Shown here: positions 1 through 7,862 of the stretch, piece by piece
Layout of the letters: every line of letters begins with the position of its first letter
Position numbering within the stretch: the first letter of the stretch is position 1
DNA from: Actinomycetota bacterium
GTDB taxonomy: Bacteria; Actinomycetota; Humimicrobiia; Humimicrobiales; Humimicrobiaceae
Length of the DNA stretch: 18,643 bases
NCBI GenBank assembly: GCA_028695395.1
Contig: JAQVJB010000008.1
Coordinates: 12,009-30,651 of the forward strand
Reading direction: 5' to 3'
Notes under the pieces: model-generated
The model's input: only the letters and a program-made list of their open reading frames with translations
The model's database searches: none
Told to the model about the DNA's origin: nothing
Made by a program: the position numbers and the translations under genes

Positions 1-1143
1 ATTTAAAGTCTTTTTATTTTTAACCATGATTTCCAGCAGCTTTAAACCCATTAATATCCCATCCCTTTCAGGAATGTTTCCGTTTGTCCACAGGCCTCCG
101 CTTTCCTCTCCGCCCATCAGTACGTCCTTTTTCAGTATTTCTTCTCCTATATATTTAAATCCGACCGGAGTGACAAATAAATCCAGGTTATTCTTTTGCG
201 CGATTCTGTCAATTATTGAAGATGTGGTGACTGTTTTTATTATTCTTCCATCTTTATTGCCGCTTTTTATGAGATCATATAAAACAATCGCAAAAATATG
301 ATGGGAACTTATAAAATTACCATCCTCTCCTATAGCCCCTATCCTGTCTGCATCCCCATCTACGCATATCCCAATTTTTAAATTGTTTTTTACTACAAAT
401 TCTATTGCTTCATTTAAATTACTGCCAATGGGCTCAGGATTTATGCTGGCAAAAGAAGGATTTAACATATTATGTATTTCAAATACATTTTTAATATTAT
501 GCTTATCAAAAAAAGACTTGTAAAGACCAAGTGCTGCTCCGTACATTGGATCAATTAAAAAATCAAAATCTATCTTTTTAAGTGCACTTAAATCTATAAG
601 GCTTTCTATCTGTTGCCAGTAATCATCTATAAAAGAAAGTTTCTTATATCTGATATTATCATCAGAAGCTTCTTTTTTTAGGGTATTTATTTTTTCCTTA
701 AAAGAACCATTTATCAATCCTTCATTAACAATATCTTCGATCTCGGTTACTATATCCATCGTCGCCGAACCGCCGAATGGACCCTTTATTTTAAAACCAT
801 TGTAAAAATAAGGATTATGGCTTGCCGTAATCATTATCCCAAGATCAGCATTTTTAGCCAGGACTGCATTAGAGAGAACAGGCGTAGGTATAAAGGTATC
901 CGATAGCATTGCCTTGACATTATTTAATTCAAAAATATCTGCAGCGCTTTTTGCAAAATAATCAGATAAAAAACGGGTATCATACCCGATGGCCACAGAT
1001 GGATTTTTGCTTTTTAACTCTTTTTTATTTAAAAGATACTGGCTTATGCCCTGTGCAATATATTCAACCTTTTCAACTGTAAAATCCTTTGCTATTATTC
1101 CCCTGAATCCGTCAGTACCGAATTTAATTATTTTTTCACCCAT
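1..1143 (-). CDS. Phosphomannomutase/phosphoglucomutase family protein, C-terminus cut by window edge
   Basis: This is an alpha-D-phosphohexomutase that interconverts hexose 6- and 1-phosphates. From context the likely substrate is mannose-6-phosphate, giving the Man-1-P used by the guanylyltransferase two genes upstream. The 381 visible residues show the N-terminal KFGTDGFRG motif (residues 7-15), the phosphoserine loop TASHNP with Ser108, the metal-binding loop DGDADR (262-267) and the sugar-binding loop GGEESGG (344-350). Family members are usually about 450-470 residues, so most of the C-terminal phosphate-binding domain is missing past base 1. The reading frame is open to the edge. The start is an ATG after GGATATTCA. 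It is the last visible gene of the GDP-sugar block, 92 bp after gmd. Phosphomannomutase, phosphoglucomutase and phosphoglucosamine mutase cannot be separated by motif alone. Confidence 0.9.
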   Translation of the reverse strand, partial: MGEKIIKFGTDGFRGIIAKDFTVEKVEYIAQGISQYLLNKKELKSKNPSVAIGYDTRFLSDYFAKSAADIFELNNVKAMLSDTFIPTPVLSNAVLAKNADLGIMITASHNPYFYNGFKIKGPFGGSATMDIVTEIEDIVNEGLINGSFKEKINTLKKEASDDNIRYKKLSFIDDYWQQIESLIDLSALKKIDFDFLIDPMYGAALGLYKSFFDKHNIKNVFEIHNMLNPSFASINPEPIGSNLNEAIEFVVKNNLKIGICVDGDADRIGAIGEDGNFISSHHIFAIVLYDLIKSGNKDGRIIKTVTTSSIIDRIAQKNNLDLFVTPVGFKYIGEEILKKDVLMGGEESGGLWTNGNIPERDGILMGLKLLEIMVKNKKTLN

Positions 1144-1235
1144 TGAATATCCTTATTTCTTTTTGAACTTATTAATCAATAATCGATAATAATAGTTTTG
1201 ATTTTTAAGATTTGCAAAACAATCAAAGTTATACT

Positions 1236-2198
1236 TTATTTACCAGTCAATAATTTATAATCAGCATCAACCATAATTTTTACAAGTTGCTCGAAATTAA
1301 CTTTTGGCTCCCATTTTAAGACTTCTTTTGCTTTGCTGGAATCTCCTATTAGGAGATCGACTTCCGCTGGTCTTATAAATTTTTCATCCACCTTAACATA
1401 TTTTTTCCAGTCAAGGTTCAGATAGCTGAAAGCAATCTCAATAAGTTCCTGCACGGAATGGGTCTCACCTGTAGAAATAACATAATTATCAGGTATGTCA
1501 TGCTGAAGCATAAGCCACATTGCTTCTACATAATCTCCTGCAAATCCCCAGTCTCTTTTTGCATCAAGATTTCCCATGTAAATATCACTGGAAAGGCCCA
1601 GCTTAATCTTAACTGCATTGTAAGTGACTTTTCTTGTTACAAATTCCAGACCTCTTCTTGGAGATTCATGATTAAATAAAATGCCCGAGCATCCGAAAAT
1701 ATTATAGCTTTCCCTGTAGTTGACTGTGATATAATGTCCGTAAACTTTTGCAACACCATAAGGACTTCTTGGATATAAGGGAGTGGTTTCTTTCTGAGGC
1801 ACTTCCTGAACCTTCCCGAACATCTCAGAACTTGAAGCCTGGTAAAATTTTATATCTTTATTGACATGTCTTATAGCTTCAAGGATCCTTGTTACTCCAA
1901 GTGCGGTAAATTCGCCCGTAAGAACAGGCTGGTCCCAGGAAGTTGGTACAAAAGACTGTGCAGCAAGGTTATATATTTCATCCGGAGCAGCTTCTTTTAC
2001 AGCACTTATTATGGAAAACTGGTCCAATAAATCCGCCTGCAGCAGTTTGATTTTTTCTCTGATATGTTCTATCCTGCCAAAATTTTCAGAAGAAGATCTT
2101 CTTACCATCCCGTATACTTCATATCCCTTACTTAAAAGCAGCTCTGCCAGATAAGAACCGTCCTGGCCTGTTATTCCTGTTATTAATGCTTTCTTCAA
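1236..2198 (-). CDS. gmd: GDP-mannose 4,6-dehydratase
   Basis: This short-chain (extended SDR) dehydratase converts GDP-D-mannose to GDP-4-keto-6-deoxy-D-mannose in the cytoplasm using tightly bound NADP. The N-terminus has the Rossmann motif GITGQDG (8-14) followed by the Gmd-type MVRRSSSENFGRIEH stretch. The catalytic region shows SSSEMFG (122-128, with Glu125) and YGVAK, giving Tyr147 and Lys151. FNHESPRRGLEFVTRKV is a Gmd signature. The length of 320 residues is slightly below that of many Gmd proteins (about 340-370). The start is TTG at 2198, backed by AAGGAGG about six bases upstream; no ATG is better placed. It lies 49 bp after the guanylyltransferase gene, and its product feeds the rmd reductase encoded two genes upstream. 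Confidence 0.95.
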   Translation of the reverse strand: MKKALITGITGQDGSYLAELLLSKGYEVYGMVRRSSSENFGRIEHIREKIKLLQADLLDQFSIISAVKEAAPDEIYNLAAQSFVPTSWDQPVLTGEFTALGVTRILEAIRHVNKDIKFYQASSSEMFGKVQEVPQKETTPLYPRSPYGVAKVYGHYITVNYRESYNIFGCSGILFNHESPRRGLEFVTRKVTYNAVKIKLGLSSDIYMGNLDAKRDWGFAGDYVEAMWLMLQHDIPDNYVISTGETHSVQELIEIAFSYLNLDWKKYVKVDEKFIRPAEVDLLIGDSSKAKEVLKWEPKVNFEQLVKIMVDADYKLLTGK

Positions 2199-2247
2199 AA
2201 AAGCCTCCTTAAAAAATAAAAAAAATTATTATTTATTAATTTTAAGA

Positions 2248-3363
2248 CTAAAAGAATATCTCCCCATCTTTTACTTTTGCATTTACATTGATTTTAATCT
2301 GGTTTTTCAAAATATTATTGTTTCCTATTTCAGCATTATCTCCGATAACAGAATTGTTTTCTATAATAACCTTATCTTTAATAGTGACATTGTATGAAAT
2401 AATAGAATCTTTTATTATGCAATTCTTCCCTATGCTCACACCATCCAGTAAAACACTGCCGCTTATAGCAGAACCCGCCCCTATTTTACAGTCATCACCT
2501 ATCACTGTTAGAGGGTTTATCTTTGCAGATTTATCTATCTGGCAATTATTCCCGATTACAATAGGACTTGAAAGCATGCTCTCTTTCTGATAAGCCGTAT
2601 TATCGCCTATCCTTATATGGTCAAAGACTTCATTTTCCCGAAAATCAAATTTTATCCTGCCGTTCAGAATATCATAATGCGCCTGCAGGTATTTTGCGGG
2701 TGTTCCAAGATCTAGCCAGTAAGCACTGGAAACAAAACCGAATATTTTATAGCCTATTTCAAGGGCATTAGGGAAAAGCCCTCTTTCAAAAGAGTAGTTT
2801 TCATTTGGCGGAACAAGCTCCAGGAGTTTTCTTTCAATTATATAAGTGCCGGCATTTATAAGATTTGTCGTTATCTCATCCCAGCTCGGCTTTTCAAGAA
2901 ACTTCTCGACTCTGCCGTCTTCGTCTACCGGCACGAGCCCGTAGGATGTCGGATCTTCAACTGGCGTGAGGGCAATCGTTATGTCGGATTTTTTATCCTT
3001 ATGAAACTTCATCATCTCAGTAAGATCCACTGCAGAAAGAACATCTCCGTTAAAAACCATGAAAGTATCATTTCCCAAAAGCTTCTCAAGGTTTTTAACT
3101 GCCCCGCATGTGCCAAGAGGTACTTCTTCTGTAATATAATCAATGTTGACACCCAGGTCTGCACCGTTTTTAAAGTATTCTTCAAATACTTCTGGCAGAT
3201 ATCCTGTTGAGAGTATAATATCTTTTACGCCGTGCGATTTTATCCATGAAATAAAATTATGCATAAAAGGTTTATTAACGAGCGGAAGCATAGGCTTGGG
3301 ATTTAAACAAGTCAATGGTCTTATTCTTGTTCCGAAACCACCTGCTAAAATAACTGCTTTCAT
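2248..3363 (-). CDS. Mannose-1-phosphate guanylyltransferase with left-handed beta-helix C-terminus
   Basis: This nucleotidyltransferase probably makes GDP-mannose from Man-1-P and GTP. The N-terminal Rossmann-like domain carries the pyrophosphorylase signature LAGGFGTRIRPLT (6-18), the metal-binding FNGD motif and the FLEKPSWDEI stretch. From about residue 262 to the end there are hexapeptide-type repeats (for example VIGDDCKIGAG, SIGKNCIIKDS, VIGDNAEIGNN) that form a left-handed beta-helix. The length of 371 residues fits the two-domain GMPP/GlgC-like type. Its ATG overlaps the rmd stop by 4 bp (ATGA), with GGAGG upstream inside rmd, so translation is probably coupled. Glucose-1-phosphate uridylyl- or thymidylyltransferase is the alternative, but flanking gmd and rmd make GDP-mannose the best product. 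Confidence 0.88.
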   Translation of the reverse strand: MKAVILAGGFGTRIRPLTCLNPKPMLPLVNKPFMHNFISWIKSHGVKDIILSTGYLPEVFEEYFKNGADLGVNIDYITEEVPLGTCGAVKNLEKLLGNDTFMVFNGDVLSAVDLTEMMKFHKDKKSDITIALTPVEDPTSYGLVPVDEDGRVEKFLEKPSWDEITTNLINAGTYIIERKLLELVPPNENYSFERGLFPNALEIGYKIFGFVSSAYWLDLGTPAKYLQAHYDILNGRIKFDFRENEVFDHIRIGDNTAYQKESMLSSPIVIGNNCQIDKSAKINPLTVIGDDCKIGAGSAISGSVLLDGVSIGKNCIIKDSIISYNVTIKDKVIIENNSVIGDNAEIGNNNILKNQIKINVNAKVKDGEIFF

Positions 3364-4322
3364 ACTATATTCCTCCAGTAATCCAAAGTATCTTTTAATG
3401 CTTCTTTAATAGAATATTCAGGCATCCATCCTGTATGCTTCTTTATTTTACTATTATCTCCATATATGATTTCATTATCAACCGGTCTTAATTTAGAACT
3501 ATCTATTTTAACAGATATATTTTTTTCTTTACTGAAAGAAATTAGTATTTTCAAGAGATCGGAAATCTTTGTTTTTTCTCCGGAACATATATTATATACC
3601 TCTCCTGACTTTCCTTTATTCATAATATGATAATATGCATTTACTACATCCCTTACGTCGAGAAAGTCCCTGTAAGCATTCAGGTTTCCGACAGAAATCT
3701 CAGGTTTTCTTAAACATTTTTCAATTTGTGCAATTTGCTTTGCAAAATCAGAGCAGACAAAATTATCAGATTGTCCCGGACCTATATGGTTAAAAGACCT
3801 GCTTACAAAAACAGGTATTTTATAAGCCAGATAATATGTAGTTGAAAAAAAATCAAGCGCAGCTTTGCTTATTGCATAAGGATTTGTAGGGTATATCCTG
3901 GATTCTTCACTGATTGCAGCAGATAAATTTTTACTAATTCCATATTCTTCAGCAGTACATACCGATAAGAACGCACATTTATCATTATATTGCCTGACAC
4001 TTTCCAGAAGATTTATTCCACCGAAGACATTATTTTTAAAAGTATCTACAGGGTCCTTCCAGGAGCTGCTGACTGAAGCCTGGGCAGCAAGATGGTATAT
4101 CTGGTCAGGGAGTAAACTTTTGATGAGCTTCTCGATTCTATTTTTATCAATCAGGTCTATATCAAAAAGCCTTACTCTTTTTTTATCTCCTTTAAATTTA
4201 TCAAAAAAATTGCCGGTCCTTATATCGATCCCTGTAATTTCACATGAATCATCGATTTTTAATATGTGATTTGCAAGATATGTTCCGACAAAGCCATTAA
4301 TACCTGTTATTAATATCTTCAA
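3360..4322 (-). CDS. rmd: GDP-4-keto-6-deoxy-D-mannose reductase (GDP-D-rhamnose synthase)
   Basis: This extended-SDR oxidoreductase reduces the C4 keto group of the Gmd product, most likely giving GDP-D-rhamnose. It has the nucleotide-binding GINGFVG motif (7-13), CTAEEYG around the catalytic Thr/Ser (122-128), and the Tyr149-x3-Lys153 pair in NPYAISK. HIGPGQSDNFVCSDFAKQIA and VGNLNAYRDFLDVRDVV match the Rmd signatures. Rmd, unlike GDP-L-fucose synthase, has no epimerase activity. The length of 320 residues is normal. The start is TTG at 4322 with AAGG upstream. It overlaps the guanylyltransferase gene by 4 bp and follows the glycosyltransferase by 121 bp. A related GDP-6-deoxy-talose-forming reductase cannot be excluded by motif alone. 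Confidence 0.87.
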   Translation of the reverse strand: MKILITGINGFVGTYLANHILKIDDSCEITGIDIRTGNFFDKFKGDKKRVRLFDIDLIDKNRIEKLIKSLLPDQIYHLAAQASVSSSWKDPVDTFKNNVFGGINLLESVRQYNDKCAFLSVCTAEEYGISKNLSAAISEESRIYPTNPYAISKAALDFFSTTYYLAYKIPVFVSRSFNHIGPGQSDNFVCSDFAKQIAQIEKCLRKPEISVGNLNAYRDFLDVRDVVNAYYHIMNKGKSGEVYNICSGEKTKISDLLKILISFSKEKNISVKIDSSKLRPVDNEIIYGDNSKIKKHTGWMPEYSIKEALKDTLDYWRNIV

Positions 4323-4443
4323 TATTTTTCCTTATAATAAGTTAGTAAAATCAACAGGAAATATTTTTAATTATTCTATATTTATTTTATTTATAAATCA
4401 AAAAAGTAATTGTTCTAACTGACCTTGCTTTCCGGCATACTTC

Positions 4444-5385
4444 CTAAAAGTTATTTTTTTTCTTTTTGAAATTTATCCAGGTCAGGATAATCCTAAATCC
4501 CAATATTGGCAGGACAAAAGGGATAAGGATTATTTTCCATGATTTTTTATTAATTTTTACAAAGAAGCGGAGAGCACTTTTCTGCATCATCTTCTGTGCT
4601 TTTACAGGATTATTGTTTCCGCTTTTGCCGATATGGTGAAGGACTTTTATTTTAGGATAATAAACGACTTTATACCCTGATTTCCACATTCTATAGCACA
4701 GGTCAACATCTTCTACGTACATAAAATATTTATCATCAAAAAGCCCTGAATTATCCATTGCGGCTTTTGAAATAATCATTGCCGAGCCGGACACCCAGTC
4801 TGTTTCAAAACTTTTGCTTCTGTCGGCATCAGCCATCTTATACTGCCTTGAAAACTTATTATCAGGATTTATAAGGGAAAGAATATTATGTGCAGCTGCA
4901 TTGATAAGTGATGGAAATTTCCGGCAGGAACTCTGGATGGTGCCGTCTGAATTAATTATTTTTGGGCCGATGATGCCTATTTTATTTGAAGGGATATCAT
5001 TTTTTATATATTCCAGCACACTTTCAATTGAATCCTCATAGATCTCAGTATCACTGTTAAGCAAAAAGAAATAATTTGCAGAAGAAGATTTGATAGCCTG
5101 ATTGTTTGCATAAGCAAAACCCATATTTTTAACATTTATTATGCTTTTTAAAATAGCATGCTTTTTGCATAAATCTTCAATCAGTGATTTTGAACCATCA
5201 TCAGAATTATTGTCTACAATTATCAATTCGATAATATCTTCTTCTGTTTCCGGAATAGACTCAACTATTGAATTGATGCACTTTTCAAGATAACTTCTAC
5301 TGTTATAGCTCACAACTATTACTGCAAGAATTTTATTTTTTGATACTGCATCGCATTCGAGATATTCTTCTTTACTTTTTCCCAT
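4444..5385 (-). CDS. Family 2 glycosyltransferase (rhamnosyltransferase-like)
   Basis: This GT-A fold, GT2-family glycosyltransferase probably adds a sugar to a growing lipid-linked polysaccharide on the cytoplasmic face of the membrane. Visible motifs are VVSYNSR near residues 24-30, VDNNSDDGS (57-65), NMGFAYANNQAI, the DxD-like NSD (110-112), the acceptor region DWVSGSAMIISKAAM, and EDVDLCYRMW (225-234) carrying the probable catalytic base. A hydrophobic segment at about 284-304, followed by KKKK, suggests peripheral or single-pass membrane attachment. The WbbL-like pattern and the downstream GDP-D-rhamnose genes suggest a rhamnosyltransferase, but the donor is inferred. The ATG has only a weak Shine-Dalgarno sequence. 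It appears to be the first gene of this block. Confidence 0.88.
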   Translation of the reverse strand: MGKSKEEYLECDAVSKNKILAVIVVSYNSRSYLEKCINSIVESIPETEEDIIELIIVDNNSDDGSKSLIEDLCKKHAILKSIINVKNMGFAYANNQAIKSSSANYFFLLNSDTEIYEDSIESVLEYIKNDIPSNKIGIIGPKIINSDGTIQSSCRKFPSLINAAAHNILSLINPDNKFSRQYKMADADRSKSFETDWVSGSAMIISKAAMDNSGLFDDKYFMYVEDVDLCYRMWKSGYKVVYYPKIKVLHHIGKSGNNNPVKAQKMMQKSALRFFVKINKKSWKIILIPFVLPILGFRIILTWINFKKKKNNF

Positions 5386-5423
5386 TATTTGTTAAATCTT
5401 ATAAGAATTAAAAAGAAAATGTT

Positions 5424-5436
5424 TTATGATATTCTA
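5424..5436 (-). promoter_or_regulatory. Putative extended -10 promoter for the glycosyltransferase/GDP-rhamnose block
   Basis: On the minus strand the sequence reads TGATAGAAT, an extended -10 (TGn then TAGAAT at 5431-5436) with no good -35. It would start transcription near 5424, about 40 bases before the glycosyltransferase ATG. It lies directly after the hairpins that close the upstream ORP block, which makes a fresh promoter here plausible. Confidence 0.35.
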
Positions 5437-5470
5437 TCACAAAAAAGAATTACTTTTTCCAGTAATCTTT
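5437..5470 (-). terminator. Possible intrinsic terminator (third hairpin of the gap)
   Basis: The minus strand folds AAAGA-TTACT against AGTAA-T-TCTTT with one bulged base and a 6-base loop, then runs into TTCTTTTTTG. The stem is AT-rich, so it is weak alone. It is the last of three hairpins between the ATPase gene and the glycosyltransferase, and it overlaps the -35 region of the putative promoter. Confidence 0.35.
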
Positions 5471-5564
5471 AAAAGAAATACTTGCTTACTTTCTGCAATT
5501 TGCTTTTTTATAATCATAACTTCTGAGCATAAATAGGCATCTGTAACTTTTTATTCAAAGCAAT

Positions 5565-5613
5565 AAAATAGGAGCAAGAAATACCTTAAAGATTAAAGAT
5601 ACTTCTTGCTCCT
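5565..5613 (-). terminator. Intrinsic terminator-like hairpin after the MinD-type ATPase genes
   Basis: A perfect 11-bp inverted repeat (AGGAGCAAGAA at 5570-5580, TTCTTGCTCCT at 5603-5613) with a 22-base loop is followed on the minus strand by TATTTTATTG. The stem has five G/C pairs. The run after it is T-rich only on the minus strand, so it would end transcripts coming from the ORP block. Confidence 0.6.
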
Positions 5614-5641
5614 GAAAAAAGTTTCGCTATCACGGGCAAGT

Positions 5642-5683
5642 TAAAAGATCAGCCGCATTTAAGTCAATCTATATCCGGCTGAT
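5642..5683 (-). terminator. Terminator-like hairpin directly after the ATPase gene
   Basis: ATCAGCCG (5648-5655) and CGGCTGAT (5676-5683) form a perfect 8-bp stem with a 20-base loop. On the minus strand it is followed by CTTTTAA, a short T run. It is the first of two tandem stems downstream of the 5742 stop. Confidence 0.45.
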
Positions 5684-5741
5684 AAAAGCATACCCTTCTG
5701 AAAATACATACTTAATATGGCTTCTAAAAGCTGAACCATTA

Positions 5742-6605
5742 TTAGCCTAGAGACATTATCTTTTCCCAGATATTCTTTATCTCTTTCCCTGCAGTGCTTG
5801 CTTCATCATCTACTGCAAATGTATTGTTTGCAAGATTAAGCGGTATTCTCTCATCATATGGTATTTCGCCTATTATCTGCGTAGAATTAGAACTGCAGAA
5901 TTTGATAATATCCTGACGGTTTTCTTCATTTAAATCTTTTTTATTTATTACTATAAGCGGTTCTATCCCGAAGAACTTAACTACATCATAAATCTTTTTG
6001 AAATCACTGATTCCCGAAAGAGTGGGTTCTATTATTATAACTACATAATCTACTCCATTTAATGAAGCAATTACAGAACAGCCTATTCCGGGCGCTCCAT
6101 CAATTATAATTAAGTCATTATTACCTTTATAAGCAATGTCTTCTGCAAGATTTCTTACAATAGTTACCAGTTTCCCTGAATTTTCTGCTCCAGGATCCAA
6201 CCTTGCGTGTACAAACTTTCCGAATTGCGTATCAGATATATAATATTCACCCTGTTTTCCAGCTTTAAGGCTTATTGCATCTACAGGGCACACATATTCG
6301 CACACACCGCAACCCTCACATTTTAAAGAATCAAACTTTATATCAGTTAAGGAGTCGCTTATTGCATCGAATCTGCACAACTCTTCACATCTTCCGCAAT
6401 TGATACATTCACCTTGCAGATAAGCTATAGGTCCTCCTATGAATTCTTCAGTCTTAAGGATAGTCGGTTTCAGCAATATATATAGATTGGCAGCATCCAC
6501 ATCTGCATCGACAGCTATATGATTTTTAGCAAGCCTTATAAAATTGGATGCAAGGGTAGTCTTGCCGGTACCGCCTTTACCGCTGATTATGGTTAATTGC
6601 TTCAT
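5742..6605 (-). CDS. MinD-superfamily P-loop ATPase with inserted two-cluster ferredoxin domain (Orp3/Orp4-like)
   Basis: This is a cytoplasmic deviant-Walker ATPase with a ferredoxin insert (the COG1149 type). The signature lysine Walker A is GKGGTGKTT (9-17), followed by VDADVD (32-37). The insert carries two complete 4Fe-4S motifs: Cys67/70/73/77 in CINCGRCEELC and Cys96/99/102/106 in CEGCGVCEYVCP. IIIDGAPG is the Walker B region. At 287 residues it has normal family length. Its ATG overlaps the stop of the preceding paralogue by 4 bp (ATGA), which suggests equimolar, translationally coupled partners. In Desulfovibrio such pairs belong to the orange-protein complex, implicated in cell division. 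The biochemical role here is not shown by the sequence; a heterodimer with the neighbour is inferred. Confidence 0.9.
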   Translation of the reverse strand: MKQLTIISGKGGTGKTTLASNFIRLAKNHIAVDADVDAANLYILLKPTILKTEEFIGGPIAYLQGECINCGRCEELCRFDAISDSLTDIKFDSLKCEGCGVCEYVCPVDAISLKAGKQGEYYISDTQFGKFVHARLDPGAENSGKLVTIVRNLAEDIAYKGNNDLIIIDGAPGIGCSVIASLNGVDYVVIIIEPTLSGISDFKKIYDVVKFFGIEPLIVINKKDLNEENRQDIIKFCSSNSTQIIGEIPYDERIPLNLANNTFAVDDEASTAGKEIKNIWEKIMSLG

Positions 6606-7441
6606 CTGCCCACTTCCTTTTCTATCTCGTCCATTATCCTTAAAAACTTCTCTTTCATATCGGAATCCCAGTCAAGCAGAGAGCCGCCTTTTGAATAAGT
6701 TTTAGCAATATTAATGTCATTAGGTATTTTTAGCAAAATTTTATATCCGTTTTCTTTGAGGTAGTTCTCCAGGTCTTTGTTTCCTATACCGTCACGGTTT
6801 ATAACGATACCGAACTTTTTATTTAAATCCTTAAGAACATCTATTGAAATCTTTAAATCACTAAGCCCGTAAGGGGTAGGTTCAGTAACAAGTATGCAGT
6901 AATCACAATTTTTAACTGCATTGACCATGCTGCATGAATTACCCGGAGGACTGTCAATAATAACAGTCTGTTCTTCATCAAGCATTTTTTCTAAGTCAGC
7001 CTGGACATTTGAAGTCCTCATGCTTTTCGGTTTTAAATTTCCCATATGAAAATAAATTCCCGGACTTTTAAACCCTTTGGATATTTCACCTACTTCAGCT
7101 TCTTTTTCTTTAACATAGCCTTCTGGCCCGACCAGTATGCAGCCGCCGCATCCGTGGCAAAGCTCTTCAAAAAAAACATAGTCTTCATTGATTGAAGCAA
7201 TAGCATTAAAATGGCAAAAATCTGCACACGCTTTAAAAGACACTCCCTCTTTTTTGATAAAATAAGGATATTTGACATAAACTTTCTGATAATGATTGAT
7301 GTCCGGTTTTAAAAAAATGTCAGAATTCGGAGCTTCCACATCAAAATCATAATAATTACAATAACCGAGAGACTGGGCTAGAGCTACAGAAACTGTAGTC
7401 TTGCCGGTTCCTCCCTTACCGCTGGCAACTGAAATAATCAC
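6602..7441 (-). CDS. MinD-superfamily P-loop ATPase with degenerate ferredoxin insert (Orp3/Orp4-like partner)
   Basis: This paralogue of the next gene downstream has Walker A SGKGGTGKTT (7-16), DFDVEAPNSD after strand 2, and IIDSPPGNSCS as the Walker B and switch region. The ferredoxin insert is damaged relative to the family pattern. In the first motif only Cys72 and Cys76 remain, with Gly66 and Phe69 where cysteines are expected. In the second, Cys95/98/101 remain but Gly105 replaces the fourth. Five of eight cluster cysteines are therefore present, so two ordinary 4Fe-4S clusters cannot form in the monomer. The start is GTG at 7441 with GGAGG six bases upstream. It lies 15 bp after the NifX-like gene and overlaps its partner by 4 bp. 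At 279 residues it is otherwise full length. Confidence 0.9.
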   Translation of the reverse strand: MIISVASGKGGTGKTTVSVALAQSLGYCNYYDFDVEAPNSDIFLKPDINHYQKVYVKYPYFIKKEGVSFKACADFCHFNAIASINEDYVFFEELCHGCGGCILVGPEGYVKEKEAEVGEISKGFKSPGIYFHMGNLKPKSMRTSNVQADLEKMLDEEQTVIIDSPPGNSCSMVNAVKNCDYCILVTEPTPYGLSDLKISIDVLKDLNKKFGIVINRDGIGNKDLENYLKENGYKILLKIPNDINIAKTYSKGGSLLDWDSDMKEKFLRIMDEIEKEVGR

Positions 7442-7456
7442 TTATAACCTCCGTAT

Positions 7457-7828
7457 TTATTCTTTGCCCATACCATAATGAGACTGGACATTAGGACCAG
7501 AAGTCAATGTCAGCTGATTAGCTTTGAACTTTTCAATTGCATCTTTTAATGGTCCGCTTACACCCGTATATATTTTTATTTTTGCACTTTCAAATACCCT
7601 AAATGAATTAGGGCCTATGTTGCCAGAAATCACTGCCTCTACTCCTTTGGAAATAACTTCCTGTGCTGCCTGAATTCCTGCTCCACCCATTGCATTTCTG
7701 CTGGCATTTGAAACAAATTCATAAGTTTCGGTACTGTCATCATAAATCAAGAAGTAAGGACATCTTCCAAACCTTGGATCTACGCTAGAATCCATATTAT
7801 CCCCGGTAGATGATATGCATATTTTCAT
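7457..7828 (-). CDS. NifX/NafY-type dinitrogenase cofactor-family protein (ORP-like)
   Basis: This small cytoplasmic protein of 123 residues belongs to the dinitrogenase iron-molybdenum cofactor family (NifX, NafY, NifB C-terminus, orange protein). It starts MKICISSTGDNMDSSVDPRFGRC; the family motif DPRFGRCPYF lies at 17-26. VEAVISGNIGPNSFRVFE and KIKIYTGVSG are the other typical segments. Members bind metal-sulfur cofactors, and orange protein carries a Mo-Cu sulfide cluster. No nitrogenase genes are present, so a metallocluster role tied to the adjacent ATPases is more likely than nitrogen fixation. AAAGGAG lies upstream of the ATG. It is 34 bp after the Gly-rich zinc-ribbon gene and 15 bp before the ATPase pair. 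Confidence 0.88.
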   Translation of the reverse strand: MKICISSTGDNMDSSVDPRFGRCPYFLIYDDSTETYEFVSNASRNAMGGAGIQAAQEVISKGVEAVISGNIGPNSFRVFESAKIKIYTGVSGPLKDAIEKFKANQLTLTSGPNVQSHYGMGKE

Positions 7829-7862
7829 ATTTGCTCCTTTAGTTTTTAAATAATTAATATAT

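Larger units (their letters stand above)
5386..5741. other. 356-bp intergenic region between the ORP block and the polysaccharide block
   Basis: No convincing gene lies here. The region holds three hairpins oriented as terminators for the minus strand (at 5648-5683, 5570-5613 and 5444-5470) and then an extended -10 element before the glycosyltransferase. It therefore looks like the boundary between two transcription units. A 26-codon minus-strand frame (5659-5739) starts three bases after the ATPase stop; I do not call it a gene. Confidence 0.6.

Noticed and set aside
3360..4322. GDP-L-fucose synthase as identity of the reductase
   Set aside because: The GPGQSDNF and GNLNAYRDFLDVRD segments match Rmd rather than Fcl.
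5659..5739. 26-codon minus-strand frame starting three bases after the ATPase stop
   Set aside because: It has only AGG as a possible Shine-Dalgarno sequence and overlaps the first terminator-like stem; nothing but its position supports translation.
5733..5739. GAACCAT, a half copy of the operator, just after the ATPase gene
   Set aside because: The second half (GTTC) is missing and no promoter is nearby; similar halves occur in coding sequence by chance.
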